DNA of 64,000 bases, taken from contig SRSI01000066.1 in assembly GCA_005656395.1 (NCBI GenBank), positions 310,001-374,000 on the forward strand, given 5' to 3'. Below are positions 35,185 to 47,540 of this stretch, in pieces. A program made the position numbers and the translations under genes. The notes under the pieces were generated by a model that made no database searches, was not told where the DNA came from, and saw only the letters and a list, made by a program, of their open reading frames with translations. The DNA comes from Strongyloides papillosus (taxonomy: Eukaryota > Nematoda > Chromadorea > Rhabditida > Strongyloididae). Positions within the stretch are counted from its first letter, which is position 1; each line of letters begins with the position of its first letter.

Positions 35185-35509
35185 TTGCATTATTTAAGAA
35201 AAAGATTTCACTTATTAAAACATTAAATATTTGCCATAAAAAATACTTTACCTATGTACTTAAAAAATCTTTTATTATTAAAAAATAAAAAACATTCATC
35301 AAATGTATCTTTATTTAAAGATATATTTATAAATTTTTCTACGTCAATTGAAATTTATTAAGTTTGATAATGGATATTATTTGTTAATTTACTAGGAATA
35401 TTATGATAATTTACCAATAAATGATTTGATAAGTAATCTATTCTGTTTATTTAAATGAAAATATATATTCTTGAATATAGTAACTTTATTACACTTTTTA
35501 TTATAAAAA
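35185..35509. other. Convergent intergenic spacer
   Basis: 325 bp between the stops of the FAM43-like (+) and tropomodulin (-) genes. No feature seen beyond AT-rich 3' flanks. Confidence 0.5.
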
Positions 35510-36618
35510 TTATTTTGAAAAAGGTGCTGTTTTTGAGTTTATTGATTTTTTATAAACAGTCATTGGTTTGTCATTTTTACCGTTTTGTTGTTTTTCTTCG
35601 TCTTCTTCTTTAATTTCAGCACCCAATATACGAGGAGCAGCTGAATTGTCTTTTGTTTTTACAACAGATTTTTTCTCTTCGTTTTCTTTATTTTTTGTAT
35701 TATTATCACCATTTTTATCTTTTTCTAACGTTGTTATTTTCTTTTTTTCTTTATCTTTTGTATTATTATCACCATTTTTATCTTTCTCTAATGTAGTTGT
35801 TTTCTTTGCTTCTTCAGCAGCTTTACGTCTCATGACACGTCCTAAAAGTAAATAATAAAATTATGATTTAAATTTTCGACATACTTATTTCACCATTCCT
35901 TAATGTAGCTTGTTCTACTTTATGCCTTCCCTCAGGTAATCTAAAATTAACACTAACTTTAAGAAGACCGTGATTTGCAAAAATAGCTTTAATCATTTCT
36001 TTTTCTGCTACCGTACTAAAAGAAACTCCCTGATTAACAGCTTTTACTTCTTCCAATGTTTCGTGAACAAGTGCAGCTTGAAATAATTTTGTAAAAAATT
36101 CCCCACTTAAATAGTTAGTCTCCAAATTGATACATTTTAAACTTGTGTTATTTTCCACAACATTTATTAATTCTGCTATATCATTATCGTATAAACCCAT
36201 ATTTGCAAGTTGAAGCCTTTCAACATACTCATGATTCTTCATTGCTTCTAAAATTCGTTTTATTTGGGGAACAGGTGTACGTTTCATGTTATTGAGATTC
36301 ACCAATTTAAGACTAGAATCATTATTTTTTAATTTATATATTGTCATATCAATATCTGTATCATTATCAGGTTCGGATGGCCTAGTTTGAGGAGGAAGAC
36401 TAGATTTTACAGGAGCTGATTCTGACCCAGCCATTATTTGTTCAGCTTCTTCCCAAGATATCATTCTATGTTCATTCATTAATTCTAAAAAAAATAAATC
36501 AACAGATAAATAAATTAAGCTTACTTAATAATTCTGTAACATCACCATCATCATTGTTTAAATCATCTAATGCTGCTTCTAAGTCAGCATCCGTCATTAT
36601 TTCATCTACTTCTGTCAT
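35510..36618 (-). CDS. tmd-1: Tropomodulin
   Basis: 341 residues from exons 36618..36525, 36484..35885 and 35841..35510. Tropomodulin caps the pointed end of actin filaments in muscle and cell cortex. The N terminus (ALDDLNNDDGDVTELLKLMN, RMISWEEAEQIMAG) is a short acidic tropomyosin/actin-binding region. The leucine-rich repeat domain follows: SSLKLVNLNNMKRTPVPQIK, EYVERLQLANMGLYDNDIAEL, SLKCINLETNYLSGEFFTKL and TLEEVKAVNQG. It ends with GLLKVSVNFRLPEGRHKVEQ..RVMRRKAAEEAKK, as in other tropomodulins. Beyond the usual end there is an extra Lys/Asp/Asn-rich tail with a duplicated 17-residue unit. Gene symbol by analogy with C. elegans, where the family has more than one member. Confidence 0.92.
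35684..35797 (-). repeat. Tandem duplication in the tropomodulin tail
   Basis: Two copies of a 51-bp unit encoding TTLEKDKNGDNNTKxKE (35797-35747 and 35734-35684) are separated by four codons (KKKI). The copies are nearly identical at DNA level, suggesting a recent in-frame duplication of disordered, highly charged sequence. Confidence 0.75.
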
Positions 36619-39600
36619 TTTTAGCTAAAAAAATATTACGTATATAAAAGGGAAAATGTGAAATAACGAACAATACATAAACGGTTTAAAATAACTTCTT
36701 TTTAATCAATTTTTGATAAAAACGTATATTCAACACACTAAATATCAAGTGATCAGCATTATAAAGACGTTATAAAACAAGATTAATCTATATTTTCCTA
36801 TTAAAATATTTATAATAAGTAAAATATGTTAATGTGATAGAAAAAATAATAAAATTTTATTCATGTTTAATTTAAAAATATTAAATTAAAATAAATTTTA
36901 TCCTCTTTTTTATCAAAATAACAATGTTTTTAATGTATTATTATATAAAAAATGAATATGGAGCTTAACATATTTTTAATAATTAGAATACTAAGGGTTA
37001 AAACTAACGAAGATATATTAGTTGGTAGAATAAAAAAACAAAAGTAATGTTAGTACAACATGTCATTAAAAGCATTATATTAAAATGTACGATCGTTTTT
37101 CCTCTTATCAATATTCATGAGGTTTTAGAAAAAACATGGTTCATTGAATTTATATTTTATATAAACAAATTAGTCATACTCATACCAGATAAAATATTAT
37201 GATTTAAATATTTCCAACAACAACGACAATCAAACTATTCAAGATAACGCATAGATTTTTTTTCTTATAATTGTTTTTTTTAAATCAAATTATTTATTCC
37301 CTTCTAGACATTTAACTTTTGATATTTTGTATGAATAATACTAGTAAAATTTGTCGGTCAATAAAATGCTATTAGTTTATCTAAAAATAAAATGTATAAG
37401 CATAAGATCAATTAGAACGGCCACCAGATAGTGGCATTTTGATTTAAAATAAAAGCATATTATTTATAAGACAAAGTATTGAATTTCTGAGCAAGCGATC
37501 GTTAAGTAAGAAAGATATTTATAAATAAATTATAATAAAGTAAAAATAAATTTTAAAATTTATATTTAATACAAAATTTAACTTTATAGTCATTGAAGAA
37601 TAATAGGCAACAGACAATTTGCTAACATAACTTCAAATTTATTTCAATATTTATCTTGTTACTCCTTTTAACTAAATAAAAGTCTTTCTCCCTAAGATTA
37701 GGTGGTAAAATTGAACAATAGAAGTATTTTATCAATATCGAGGAAATTTCCCGATATATCAAATAATGTATCTAAGCGGGTATATGTTATCTCTTATTTC
37801 TAATAGCTAGTAAAAAAATCAAATATTGCTGTAAGAGATAGAAAGAGATAAGATATATAAATTTGTTGATCTGTAAGAATCGTTAAAATGATAAAAATAA
37901 TTTTATTTCATTCGGGACTAGTTTAACAGAGGAGCATAGAAAAAGAATAATCATGAACGTAAATTTTACTACTTATTTATAATTTTTATACTTTTACAAT
38001 AATATACGTAAAGATTACAAATAAAAAAATTTTATAGAGTTAACAAAAAATTTCAAAAGTCTATTTATATAATAGTAATATTTGACTATGTCTAAAAATG
38101 TCATATAATTATTAAATATGTTCATAAAGATAACATAAGAGTTACATTTATACCACATGATATTGTCTTACTTCTTTTAAAATAGTTTTATTTATCAAAT
38201 ATCTTATGATCAGTATCTTATTTGTCAGAAAAAATTAAGGAACATATATCCATTTATTTAATAACTCTTGACATTAAAATTATTTAAATTTACAAATTGT
38301 TATGAAACTACTATAAGTATGATCAAATTGAACAACTAACAATTGAGGTCAAAATTTACTATCACAATAATGTATCAAATCAATCTTAAATATAACAGGA
38401 TAAGTAAAAATTTTAAAGGTAAAACTTTTATAAAATATTAAATAATTGTTGAAAAATTCTTTAAAGTGATATTTAAAATGTCAAGTGTGATTGTCAAAAA
38501 CGATTAACATTGAGAAGCTTAAAAATGAAGTAACTGATCCATAGGTATTTTATAATATTTTTATAATATATAAATAAATATCTATTAATATTTTAAAAAA
38601 TAAATTTTCTATTTATATAGTTATCTTAATTTCTCCTAACCGATATATTGCTGTAAATAAATAAAGTTATTTATTAATTGTTTTTACAATATTTGATAAA
38701 TTAGTTTATTATAAATTTGTATATTTCATTCAATTTTCCAGTGAAAAAACAACATCTTTTGAAATCGTAAAAATTTAACTCACAATAACAAAATTAATAT
38801 CTGTTGGAATTAAATTACATCTTTTATTATTAATACTGAAAGTTGGTGTTTTAAATATATAAAGACAATTCATTAGTATGAAGGATATCAAATAAAAAAT
38901 TATTTTAAATATTAATTTAGTGAAATAAATTTAAATTAGATTTTTTGAAAAAATTGTTATGGGACGATTATTAACTTTTTAAAATGCACTTTTTACACTA
39001 AAATTTTAACTAATTTAAGTTATCACATTAAGAATTTAAAATGAAAGTGGTTTTAAAGAAATAAAAATAGTTGTTTTGTACTTTTTAAAAATCTAATATC
39101 CATTAAAACAGAGAAATTATAGATAAATTTTACCTTATTATGTAATTAGTTAAATTTTTTAAAACAATATTATATTTGATTGTTTGTAAAAAATCTTTTA
39201 TATATTTTTTTAAAGTTACTATTTTAATCTTTTGACATTTAACATTAAAACAAATATATTTATGAATATAGTTAAATACTATAATCGTAAATTTCTTTAA
39301 AATGCAAGATTTGTTTCATAATAAAGATTTAATATGTTAATAAAGTATAGATAATAAATTCTTGTTAATCTTTTTAATATGTTTTATTACACTTTTATTA
39401 CATATTATTTAGCCAATAGTTTGTATTTAACTTTTTCTTCTATATTTTTATAAAATAATTTTTTACAAAATTTTTGTCTTTTAAAAGAATTACTTTTTAT
39501 TATATTTTGAAAATAACCACTGATCAATTCAAGTTTAATTTTTCAAACACAGAATATTATCAGAAGACTAATGTAAAATATGAAAATCAAGATTAACAAC

Positions 39601-42600
39601 AGAGAAAAAATTATTAAAATTAAGTAACCTTTTTATTAATATTTTTATTTTGTTTAATTATTTTATCTAAAGATATTTGCTCTTTTTACTTTTATAGTCA
39701 AGTGTAATAAAAAAAAAGTTATTTGATTAGATAAATAAAATTTATTGAAATAAATTATAATCTTTTTTAATCAAAAACATTCTTTTTCATTACCTTACAC
39801 CGCATATGTCAAATCGTTTCTTAAACAATTATATCTATCAAACCCTTCAAACTTGAAACATCTAATTTCTTTTCTTAAACCCATTATCCAACAAATCGTT
39901 TCGGTCAACAAACACATATCAAGTCTCAACTTTCACCTTTTCCGGCTAACTTTTTTATTATTATCTTGTACTTTTAAGTAATTGTACAGGTGATTGACAA
40001 TTTATATACTTACTCTTGTTTAAATCCATTGAACTTTAAGTGTCTTTCGGAAGGATAATCATTTTACAAACTGTCTGTTTCGGTATTCCTATGATGTTAT
40101 TGTTTGCGCAATTGATCTTTCTAATTATTTTAAAGGTTGAGTATTGTAAATCTCGAATTTCAGAAGAAATGTATCATTAAATAATTTAATAGTTTAAATT
40201 GTTTTAATATTTAATTATATGATAACTTATTTTTCAATATTCTATTACTTTAGGATATCTTTAAGAAGTAATTAAGAAGTCTTTAAATATAATTATCAGA
40301 TATTAATGAAATATAATGAACATTAATATAGGTGGAATAGAAAATGAATCCATTTGGTAAAAGAAATTATAAAATTTATTTATATGAATTGATATTAAAA
40401 TAACGAATTTGTAGTTACTTGCTAACAATAATAAAACTTTTACATAATATGATTAATTCACCTATGTAATTCAAAATCTAATAATGCTATTAAATAATTT
40501 TAAAATGGATTATAACTGTTGTCACATAAATATATGCATTATTTCTCTTCCATAAACTTATAGTGAAAGATTCTAAGGTATAAACTTTTCACAGTTTAAT
40601 TATACAATACTACCATGAGTATTTATCTTTTAAAATCTAGAAATTGTTGTTATAACATTTTACTATTAAAATTTTATATTATTTTTTTATTATTCTTCTA
40701 TTTTATTACAGTTATTTTTCTCATTATCACCAGGTCAAAAATAGTTGACTTTTAAGATTTATATAATTCTTCACTTTTATCGTTATCTATAATGTATTTT
40801 AAACAATTTACTTATTGTAGAACTTTTATAACATGATTTTAGTGTCTTTCATTCTTTTTATAGCATTCTTAATAACATTTTATAGGCAAAATAATAAAAC
40901 TTGCTCTTAAATTTTTATTTGTCTTATCAAAAATAAGTTATCTTTATTTTCTTTTAATAAATAAAGTTCATGACATCCATATAATATTAATTTTTGTAGT
41001 AATATAAAAGTTTCTGTTTATGGTTTTATCGAAATAGCCATATTTTAAGAGTACTCAATATTTTCAATATATTTTACAGTACTTTTATAAATATTTAAAA
41101 ATAAATTAACATAAATTTAATAAATAATCAAAAATTATATTGCGAATGATACTTTAAAAATTACTTTTATAATATATCATTCTACAAATAAAGATTGATC
41201 ATCATTATAGGTCCGCTCTAATTTTTACAATTATTCTATTATCTTTTTGTTACCTATATCAGCTTGTTTACTATTATATCTTATAGTTTTTAACAATAAA
41301 AAAATTTTAAAACTCTCTATTTTTAAGTTATTTAAAAACCGTAATATTTATTATTTTTATAACAATTGATATATTATATTGAAAAATCTAAATAGGATGA
41401 TTTTCCCGAAATAACTTAAATTACTTTTCATTTCAAATATTTGCCATATTTAGCAAATTCTTATTGTTAAGCTTTTACAAATAAGTTACTCTAGTTGAAT
41501 ATTCCATTAACCTGTCAAGTCTAATTATCAAAACATTCTTTCAATTCTATTTATTCTTCTAACTACTTGTCTACTTCCGCAAAACTTTATTTTATTTTTT
41601 AATTTTATATTTTTGTACAACTAATTTTCATTTTATGAAAATTAAAATATCATATATTTTGAAATTTTATATTAACAAAATCAGTTATTTTTAAAATTTA
41701 AGAATCTTTGTATACTCAAAGATAAAAAAAAATTTTATTATACTAATTGGATTAAAAATTTAATTATACTTAGTCATCATATTTATCTATAAATTTTCTT
41801 ATATTGATCTGTAAATGTTACTTTTTTTATTTATAAAAACAATCTTATGAAATTTGTTACGTAAATTTTCTACTTCATTGCTTAATTCAAAATTTTCATG
41901 CTTTGTCGGTGTTTTAAAGGAAAGAAATTACCGAAATGTTTCTGTTTGTATCCAATCATCAAACTAATTGTTACCTTCACTTTTCTCATAGCAATTTTAT
42001 TAAAAATTTGTACTCCGGATATGTTTCCTGAGTAATTAATAGTACTTAAGCATAATTATCTAATTGTTAGTTATGGATAAATCTTATAAAAGAATAATAA
42101 TGTCATATTTACTTTTTATGTGTTTAAATATATTTATTAATAAACTTTCCGCTTACCACCTGCCACATTAGAGCATAGGTGCTTTGTATATCTTTTATAG
42201 TAGTTCGTTTCGTTTTTTTATCATAGTATATTCTTTGAAGAAAAAATTGATTGTTTTAAAGAATTTTTTTCTAATTATTTTATTTTTCTTAATTATTTAC
42301 CATTTTTAAATGTGTATTGATTGATATATATAATGATAAATCTTCTGACAAATAAATAAATCTGTTTATCCTTTAAAAGTTCTTTCTATACTTTAATAAA
42401 TGTATGATATTGAGGGTAAATATAAAAGCCTTTCTAGATAAAACTTAACCTCACAATAAGGCGGTCCATTTTTGCTGATTTCTGAATATACATTTAGGTA
42501 TGCAAATAACAATCATTTGACATATATTTTTCTACAAAATGAAACAAATTTATTTTAATGTATTCTTAAGAAAAATGTTTTTATAATGAGTAATCATCTA

Positions 42601-42791
42601 AATAATATTTTTATAATGATAATTTTTAGCATTTAAATTGGCACTCTTTGTATATAAATTTAAAACATTCTAGTATGACGATTCATTTGTGTTTTATTTA
42701 ATAAAATTGAGTCATTTTTAGGTTTCATTACTAATCACCCTCTATTTCTACTATACTTAGGATTCTTTATATAGAAAATATATTTAAAAAA
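36619..42791. other. Long gene-poor region between tropomodulin and F-box gene
   Basis: 6.2 kb of AT-rich DNA between divergent genes. Local exceptions: 37680-37870 has several GATA-type motifs (agataag, gagataag). 39780-40180 is a C-rich, less AT-rich island ending in a small signal-peptide-like ORF (40091-40180). 42120-42480 has two short less AT-rich patches. No repeat family or standard RNA gene recognised. It may hold muscle-gene enhancers. Confidence 0.5.
40091..40180 (+). CDS. Candidate 29-residue secreted peptide ORF
   Basis: MMLLFAQLIFLIILKVEYCK, then SRISEEMYH and a stop. This is an N-terminal hydrophobic run typical of a signal peptide followed by a short polar tail. It sits at the 3' edge of a C-rich island. 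AAG|GTTGAG inside could alternatively be a splice donor, making this a first exon. No homologue recognised, and ORFs of this size also arise by chance. Confidence 0.18.
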   Translation: MMLLFAQLIFLIILKVEYCKSRISEEMYH

Positions 42792-43884
42792 ATGCTTCTA
42801 AATTATCTACCTCCCGAAATAAATGTGCTAATATTAACACAATTATCATTTGAAGATCTTCTATGCTTAAAGGTAATATAAATATTTTCATCCATATGTT
42901 AACATTAAATATTTCTATTTTTTTAAGGAAGCTTGTCAATCAACTACATCAATTATCTGTTACATCCTATCAAGATTTTATAGATTGCAAATATCGGATA
43001 ATCCTTCTGATTGCCTTCTACAAAGTATTGAAGGAAAAAAAATGTCATATAATATTGAGAATGTCAAGAATGTGATAGATTATTGTACTAATATAAATTC
43101 AATTGTAATTGCTGCTAAAGGTATTGATAGAGATACATCATATAATGACCAATTTAGTATTATTTTTGGAAATGGTCTTTATAATGAAAATGGTTATTTA
43201 GGTAGTTTTTTTAATTTCGCTCCAGATCATTATTTATATTCTAATCAAATACAAACAGTAGCATTACATGTTGATTATATGGTTGATAAGATGTTTGATT
43301 CAAAAATGATTTATCCTATTAATGATCTTCAATATGCAGTTAATGTATTATATGACAAAAATTTTGATGTATTTATCCAAATTGGTTTTTGTGCTGAATT
43401 TAAACATCCTTACGATTCAGTTCCAAGAACAGTTATTGCAATAAAAATGCAAGAAACATATGCTTATTTCAAAGAACATGGTTTTAATTGTAGTATTGAT
43501 ATTGATCAACAAAGTGAATATATGGATGTAACATTGCAAAAGAATAATATTGAGTATTCATTTGCACTATTTTACTATGATGAAAATTTATGCCTAATAT
43601 ATGATGATAGAAATAATGATGAAGAAGAATTAAAATATAATGATCTTAATGGTGCAAACGAACATTTTGGAAACAGTCATTTAAATAATTCTTTTGAAAT
43701 GGACTCTACAGATCATTTATATTATTCTAGAAGAGAAGTACTACAATTACCACCACTTTCCAATAATAATGTAAACAATAGTTTAATATTACAAAAAATG
43801 CCAATATCTGATGATAATCTCCTAATACCACTTGAAATATTTCAAAATCCACTTTTATCAAAAAGTCAAGATAATATAGAATAG
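42792..43884 (+). CDS. F-box-like protein of unknown substrate
   Basis: 345 residues from exons 42792..42872 and 42928..43884 (55-bp intron, GTAATA..TTTAAG, phase 0). The first 45 residues match an F-box: LPPEINVLILTQLSFEDLLCLKEACQST (LPxE..IL..L...DL..L..C). F-boxes bind SKP1 within SCF ubiquitin ligases. The remainder (IDYCTNINSIVIAAKG.., PYDSVPRTVIAIKM, MDVTLQKNNIEYSFALFYYDENLCLIYDD) has alternating beta-like segments with no recognised substrate-binding domain, and ends in an Asn-rich tail. Nematode genomes carry large families of such F-box genes. The tiny first exon carries half the F-box, so prediction from single ORFs would miss it. Confidence 0.7.
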
Positions 43885-44892
43885 TAGTATTGTTATTAAA
43901 TGGTTCCTATAACAGACATGATTTTTTATTTACAATGATTGTCTGTTAACTTATTTCTTTATTTTTAATTAAATATTAGTTTCTTATCTCTACCGGTATT
44001 ATATTTATCATAAATATATGCTCATAAACTTTTTAATATACATCAATAATTTTATTCTTTTTATACTCATATATATTAAGCATAGTTTTATCCTTTTGTC
44101 ATAAAACAGTAACATTAACTAAATATAAATCTTTATTTATTATCCAATTCTCATATAATAAAAAAGATTTTACAATTAAATATTCTAAAATCTCTATTTC
44201 TTTTACATTTAACGGTAAAACATTAAATTATAACTTTTTCTAAACTTACTTTTATAATACCAAATAGTTTGTCAATTTAGTGATGAAGTGTAATAAAAAT
44301 TTATGTATAAGATTTATCAGTTTTATAATTAAATTATATCATCATAAATTATCTTAACTTTTAAATAAAAAAATTTAAAATAATCATACATTAATTCAAA
44401 ATTTAATTTGTCGTTCTGTTGAAATTTATTACCGAAAAATTTTAAAAATCTAATTGAAAGAATGTATTGAATTAAATTTTCAGTATTTATCTCAAAATGA
44501 TTAAGTAGTGATTCATCGAGTTTAGTCACAATCAAAATTAACCTATTACAATAGAAATGAATAAATTGTAAATTATACTACAAGTTAATATCAAGCCAGT
44601 ACTATTATATTTTATTCCCAAGAAATATTTATAATTTATGACTTATTTGATTATAGTTTATTATTATTCCATATTGTGATACAAAAAATCTTTCACATTA
44701 TTATAAAAGTTATTGGCATGTTTAAAAATGAATAATTTGATTACTTATACGATACTTCAATGTGTTCGAAAGTTTCTTTTACAAAGAAATAAACATATAA
44801 TTTTATAAAAACAATAAAGACTAATTTTTTTATAGATACAAGAAAATATACAAAAAAATTATAAGTACTTCTTATTCCATCATGAAATTGTT
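43885..44892. other. Convergent intergenic region
   Basis: About 1 kb between the F-box gene (+) and GnT-I (-). A minus-strand open stretch of about 80 codons (44329 to about 44575, after a possible acceptor TTGTAG) is the only coding-like piece. It has no confident family and may be a remnant exon. Confidence 0.4.
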
Positions 44893-46328
44893 CTAATTTA
44901 CTATCATACTTTGATACAAATCTAATCGAATTTTTTTAAATTTCTTAATGAATGCAATCCTAAAGGTTTCATTAGATGGATCACACGGTTTTGGCAAATT
45001 GTATTTTGGCTTATTACAATATGTTTCTTCAAAATCTAGGTATAAATTTTTTGCTTCCCAATCAGAATGGTATAAGACATCCTTAGGATCTTCATTGAAA
45101 CTGCTCATTGTGAAATTTATAGGTACTAAAAATATTTCAGTTCCATTGTGAAAAAACGAAACTATGCCATAATATGCCGTCCTTGGGACGCCACTTCCTC
45201 TTAAATCATTCATCAAATTAAATTTATTTGCTAATTGCCTAAATTCTCTTGGGCTGGAATAACGAGTTACTATACTACTTGAATTGGTATCTTTTAGATT
45301 AAGTAAATCTTCTAAGGTAGTATTCTTTGCATTAAAAATTTTACTTAATAAAGCTGAATTATAATTTTCTTTTTTCAAAGACTCAACATCAAAGTCGTCA
45401 TAATTTACATGAATATCATTTAATTTAATCATCGATAGTTTATCACTATACATTCCGCCACTACTTCCTTTACCAGCCAATTTCATATTATGATATGTTC
45501 TTGATATTTCTGGAATTATACAACTTCTTCCTTTTCTAATATTTTCACTTCTAAGAAAATCATCCCAATATATCTCAGGAAAATCATTTTTTATTTCCAA
45601 CCAAAAATCTTTTCTTAGCATCCATCCTATAAATTATATTTATATTAAATGATTAAATTACCTAATCCTGGAAAAAAATCCGTTCTTTTGAATGACAAAG
45701 TTTTATTACTATCTATTAATTTTTCTAATCCATTATCATTCCAAGCTGATATACACATTAATGATTTATCTTCAAATAACAATTTTTTCATCTTTTGAAA
45801 ATAATTTAAAAAATCTATTGAAATGTCTAAGTCGTCTTCAGTTATTATCAATGATTGGAAGGAATAAGTAGAAAATATTCTATCCAATGAATACTTATAG
45901 TGCTCAGAAATTCGTCTATAATTTCTGTGTTTAATTGGCAATATTTTACTATTGTTGTGATGCCATTTAAATACTCCAGGATTTTTTAAGATAAATTCTT
46001 CTGCTACCTTTGAAACATCATCATCGTAACCATCTATTGATATTATAATTGGAAATTGATAATATTTATTATTTCTATATTTCACTAGTAAGTTTAAGTG
46101 ATTTCTTAAAGCAGCTGGTCTTTTAGCACTGAAAACAATTATAGGAATTGGATCAATATTTTGATTATTTATTTCCTCATTTTCATATAGCTGTAAATTT
46201 TCCACACTATCATTAAAAACTAGCGGACGCTGTTTATCCTTATTATGATAAATAAATAGTGTATAAAATGATAAACAAATTAGAAAAATATAAAAGACAA
46301 ATCGTTTAGAAAATATTTTTTTATACAT
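44893..46328 (-). CDS. MGAT1: GnT-I: alpha-1,3-mannosyl-glycoprotein 2-beta-N-acetylglucosaminyltransferase
   Basis: 466 residues from exons 46328..45662 and 45626..44893 (35-bp intron, phase 1). Type II Golgi membrane enzyme: short basic cytosolic tail MYKKIFSKR, then an anchor FVFYIFLICLSFYTLFIY, then the lumenal catalytic part. Family motifs: IPIIVFSAKRPAALRNHL, FPIIISIDGYDD, the metal-binding EDD (164-166) in LIITEDDLDIS, FPGLGWMLRKDFW, PEIYWDDFLRSENIRKGRSC and IIPEISRTYH. It transfers the first GlcNAc onto the trimmed Man5 N-glycan, opening the route to complex and paucimannose glycans. C. elegans has three paralogues (gly-12, gly-13, gly-14); which one this matches is not resolved. Confidence 0.94.
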
Positions 46329-47540
46329 TATACCGGTATTATAATTATGACTCCAACTTTAGTAATTGTCTTCAATATCATAACATCTAAAATTAATAAT
46401 TATTATGACTTTCATAGAGTAAAAAAATACCAATTTCCATAGTTTTGAGTGATGATGCTTAAAATTTTATATTTTAAAGAATGGAAAAAAAACTTAAATT
46501 TTACCCTAAAAAAATTATTCCTTCAGAAATCATTCTTCAAAGATTGACATCATAATTTTAAAAAAAATGAATATGACTAATAATTCTTTAAAATATTTCT
46601 TATTATTTTTTTTAATTAAAATCATTGTTTAATAACATTTGGTATTAAATTTATACGCTAAATTTAAACTTGATTTGCTCAAAAATTATAATATTCGTTT
46701 AATAAAAAATCGAATATTACAAAACTAAACGATGAAAAATGATTTTAATTTAAAAATTAATTTTGAAACATGACAGAAAACTATATTTTTTTTACTCTGT
46801 ATTTATGTATAATTATTACCATTTGATTTAATAAAAATAGCTTTAGTATAACTACATGTTTGTAAAATTTTATCAATTTAATAAATTTTTTTATAGTATT
46901 ATATATTATTAATATAAAAAGTATAAAATAGGTAATTCCATAATACATATTTATCACTTATTAATTTGTTTTTTTCTAAATTTCAAGGATACAGACATAT
47001 ATAAATTATATATATTTATAGACTACATATAGCCAAAATTTTTACGTATAATATATAAATTTGTAATTATAAAAAATTAATTTCGTTGTAAAAAATTATA
47101 AAGCTAGATCATTATATAACATAAAAATTAATTTCTAGAGATAAAAAATTAAACAACAAAATGAGGGAAACATATTATTGCCGATATACGTTATACCAGC
47201 CACTACTCGTAGATATTATGTACGATGTTTAGTATTATAATAAACATTTATTCAATAGTTGTTGATTCAAATAATAGATTTTGCCACTGAAATTGATTAC
47301 TGATTTTTTAAATGAAATTTCTTCTATATTTATAGAATATTAACAGAGTTTGTATAAGAATAAACAAATATTGTTTTTGATAGCAAAATATATACTAATT
47401 AAAATTTCTATATTAAAAAAAGAAGTATGTTTATATAAAACTCTTTTATTTACAAAAAAAAAACGAATATTTAATTGTGCATTATATGTGACAAATCAAC
47501 TAATAATAAATATCATTTAAGCATAGATTTTTTAAATACA
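46329..47540. other. Intergenic region
   Basis: 1.2 kb of very AT-rich DNA upstream of GnT-I and downstream of the receptor gene, both on the minus strand. Nothing recognised. Confidence 0.5.

Noticed and set aside
44329..44535. 68-codon minus-strand ORF (LDESLLNHFEINTENLIQYIL..)
   Set aside because: Extends upstream to a possible acceptor, and a faint phosphodiesterase-like pattern was considered, but no catalytic HN/HD motifs follow and no partner exons are found. At most a remnant.
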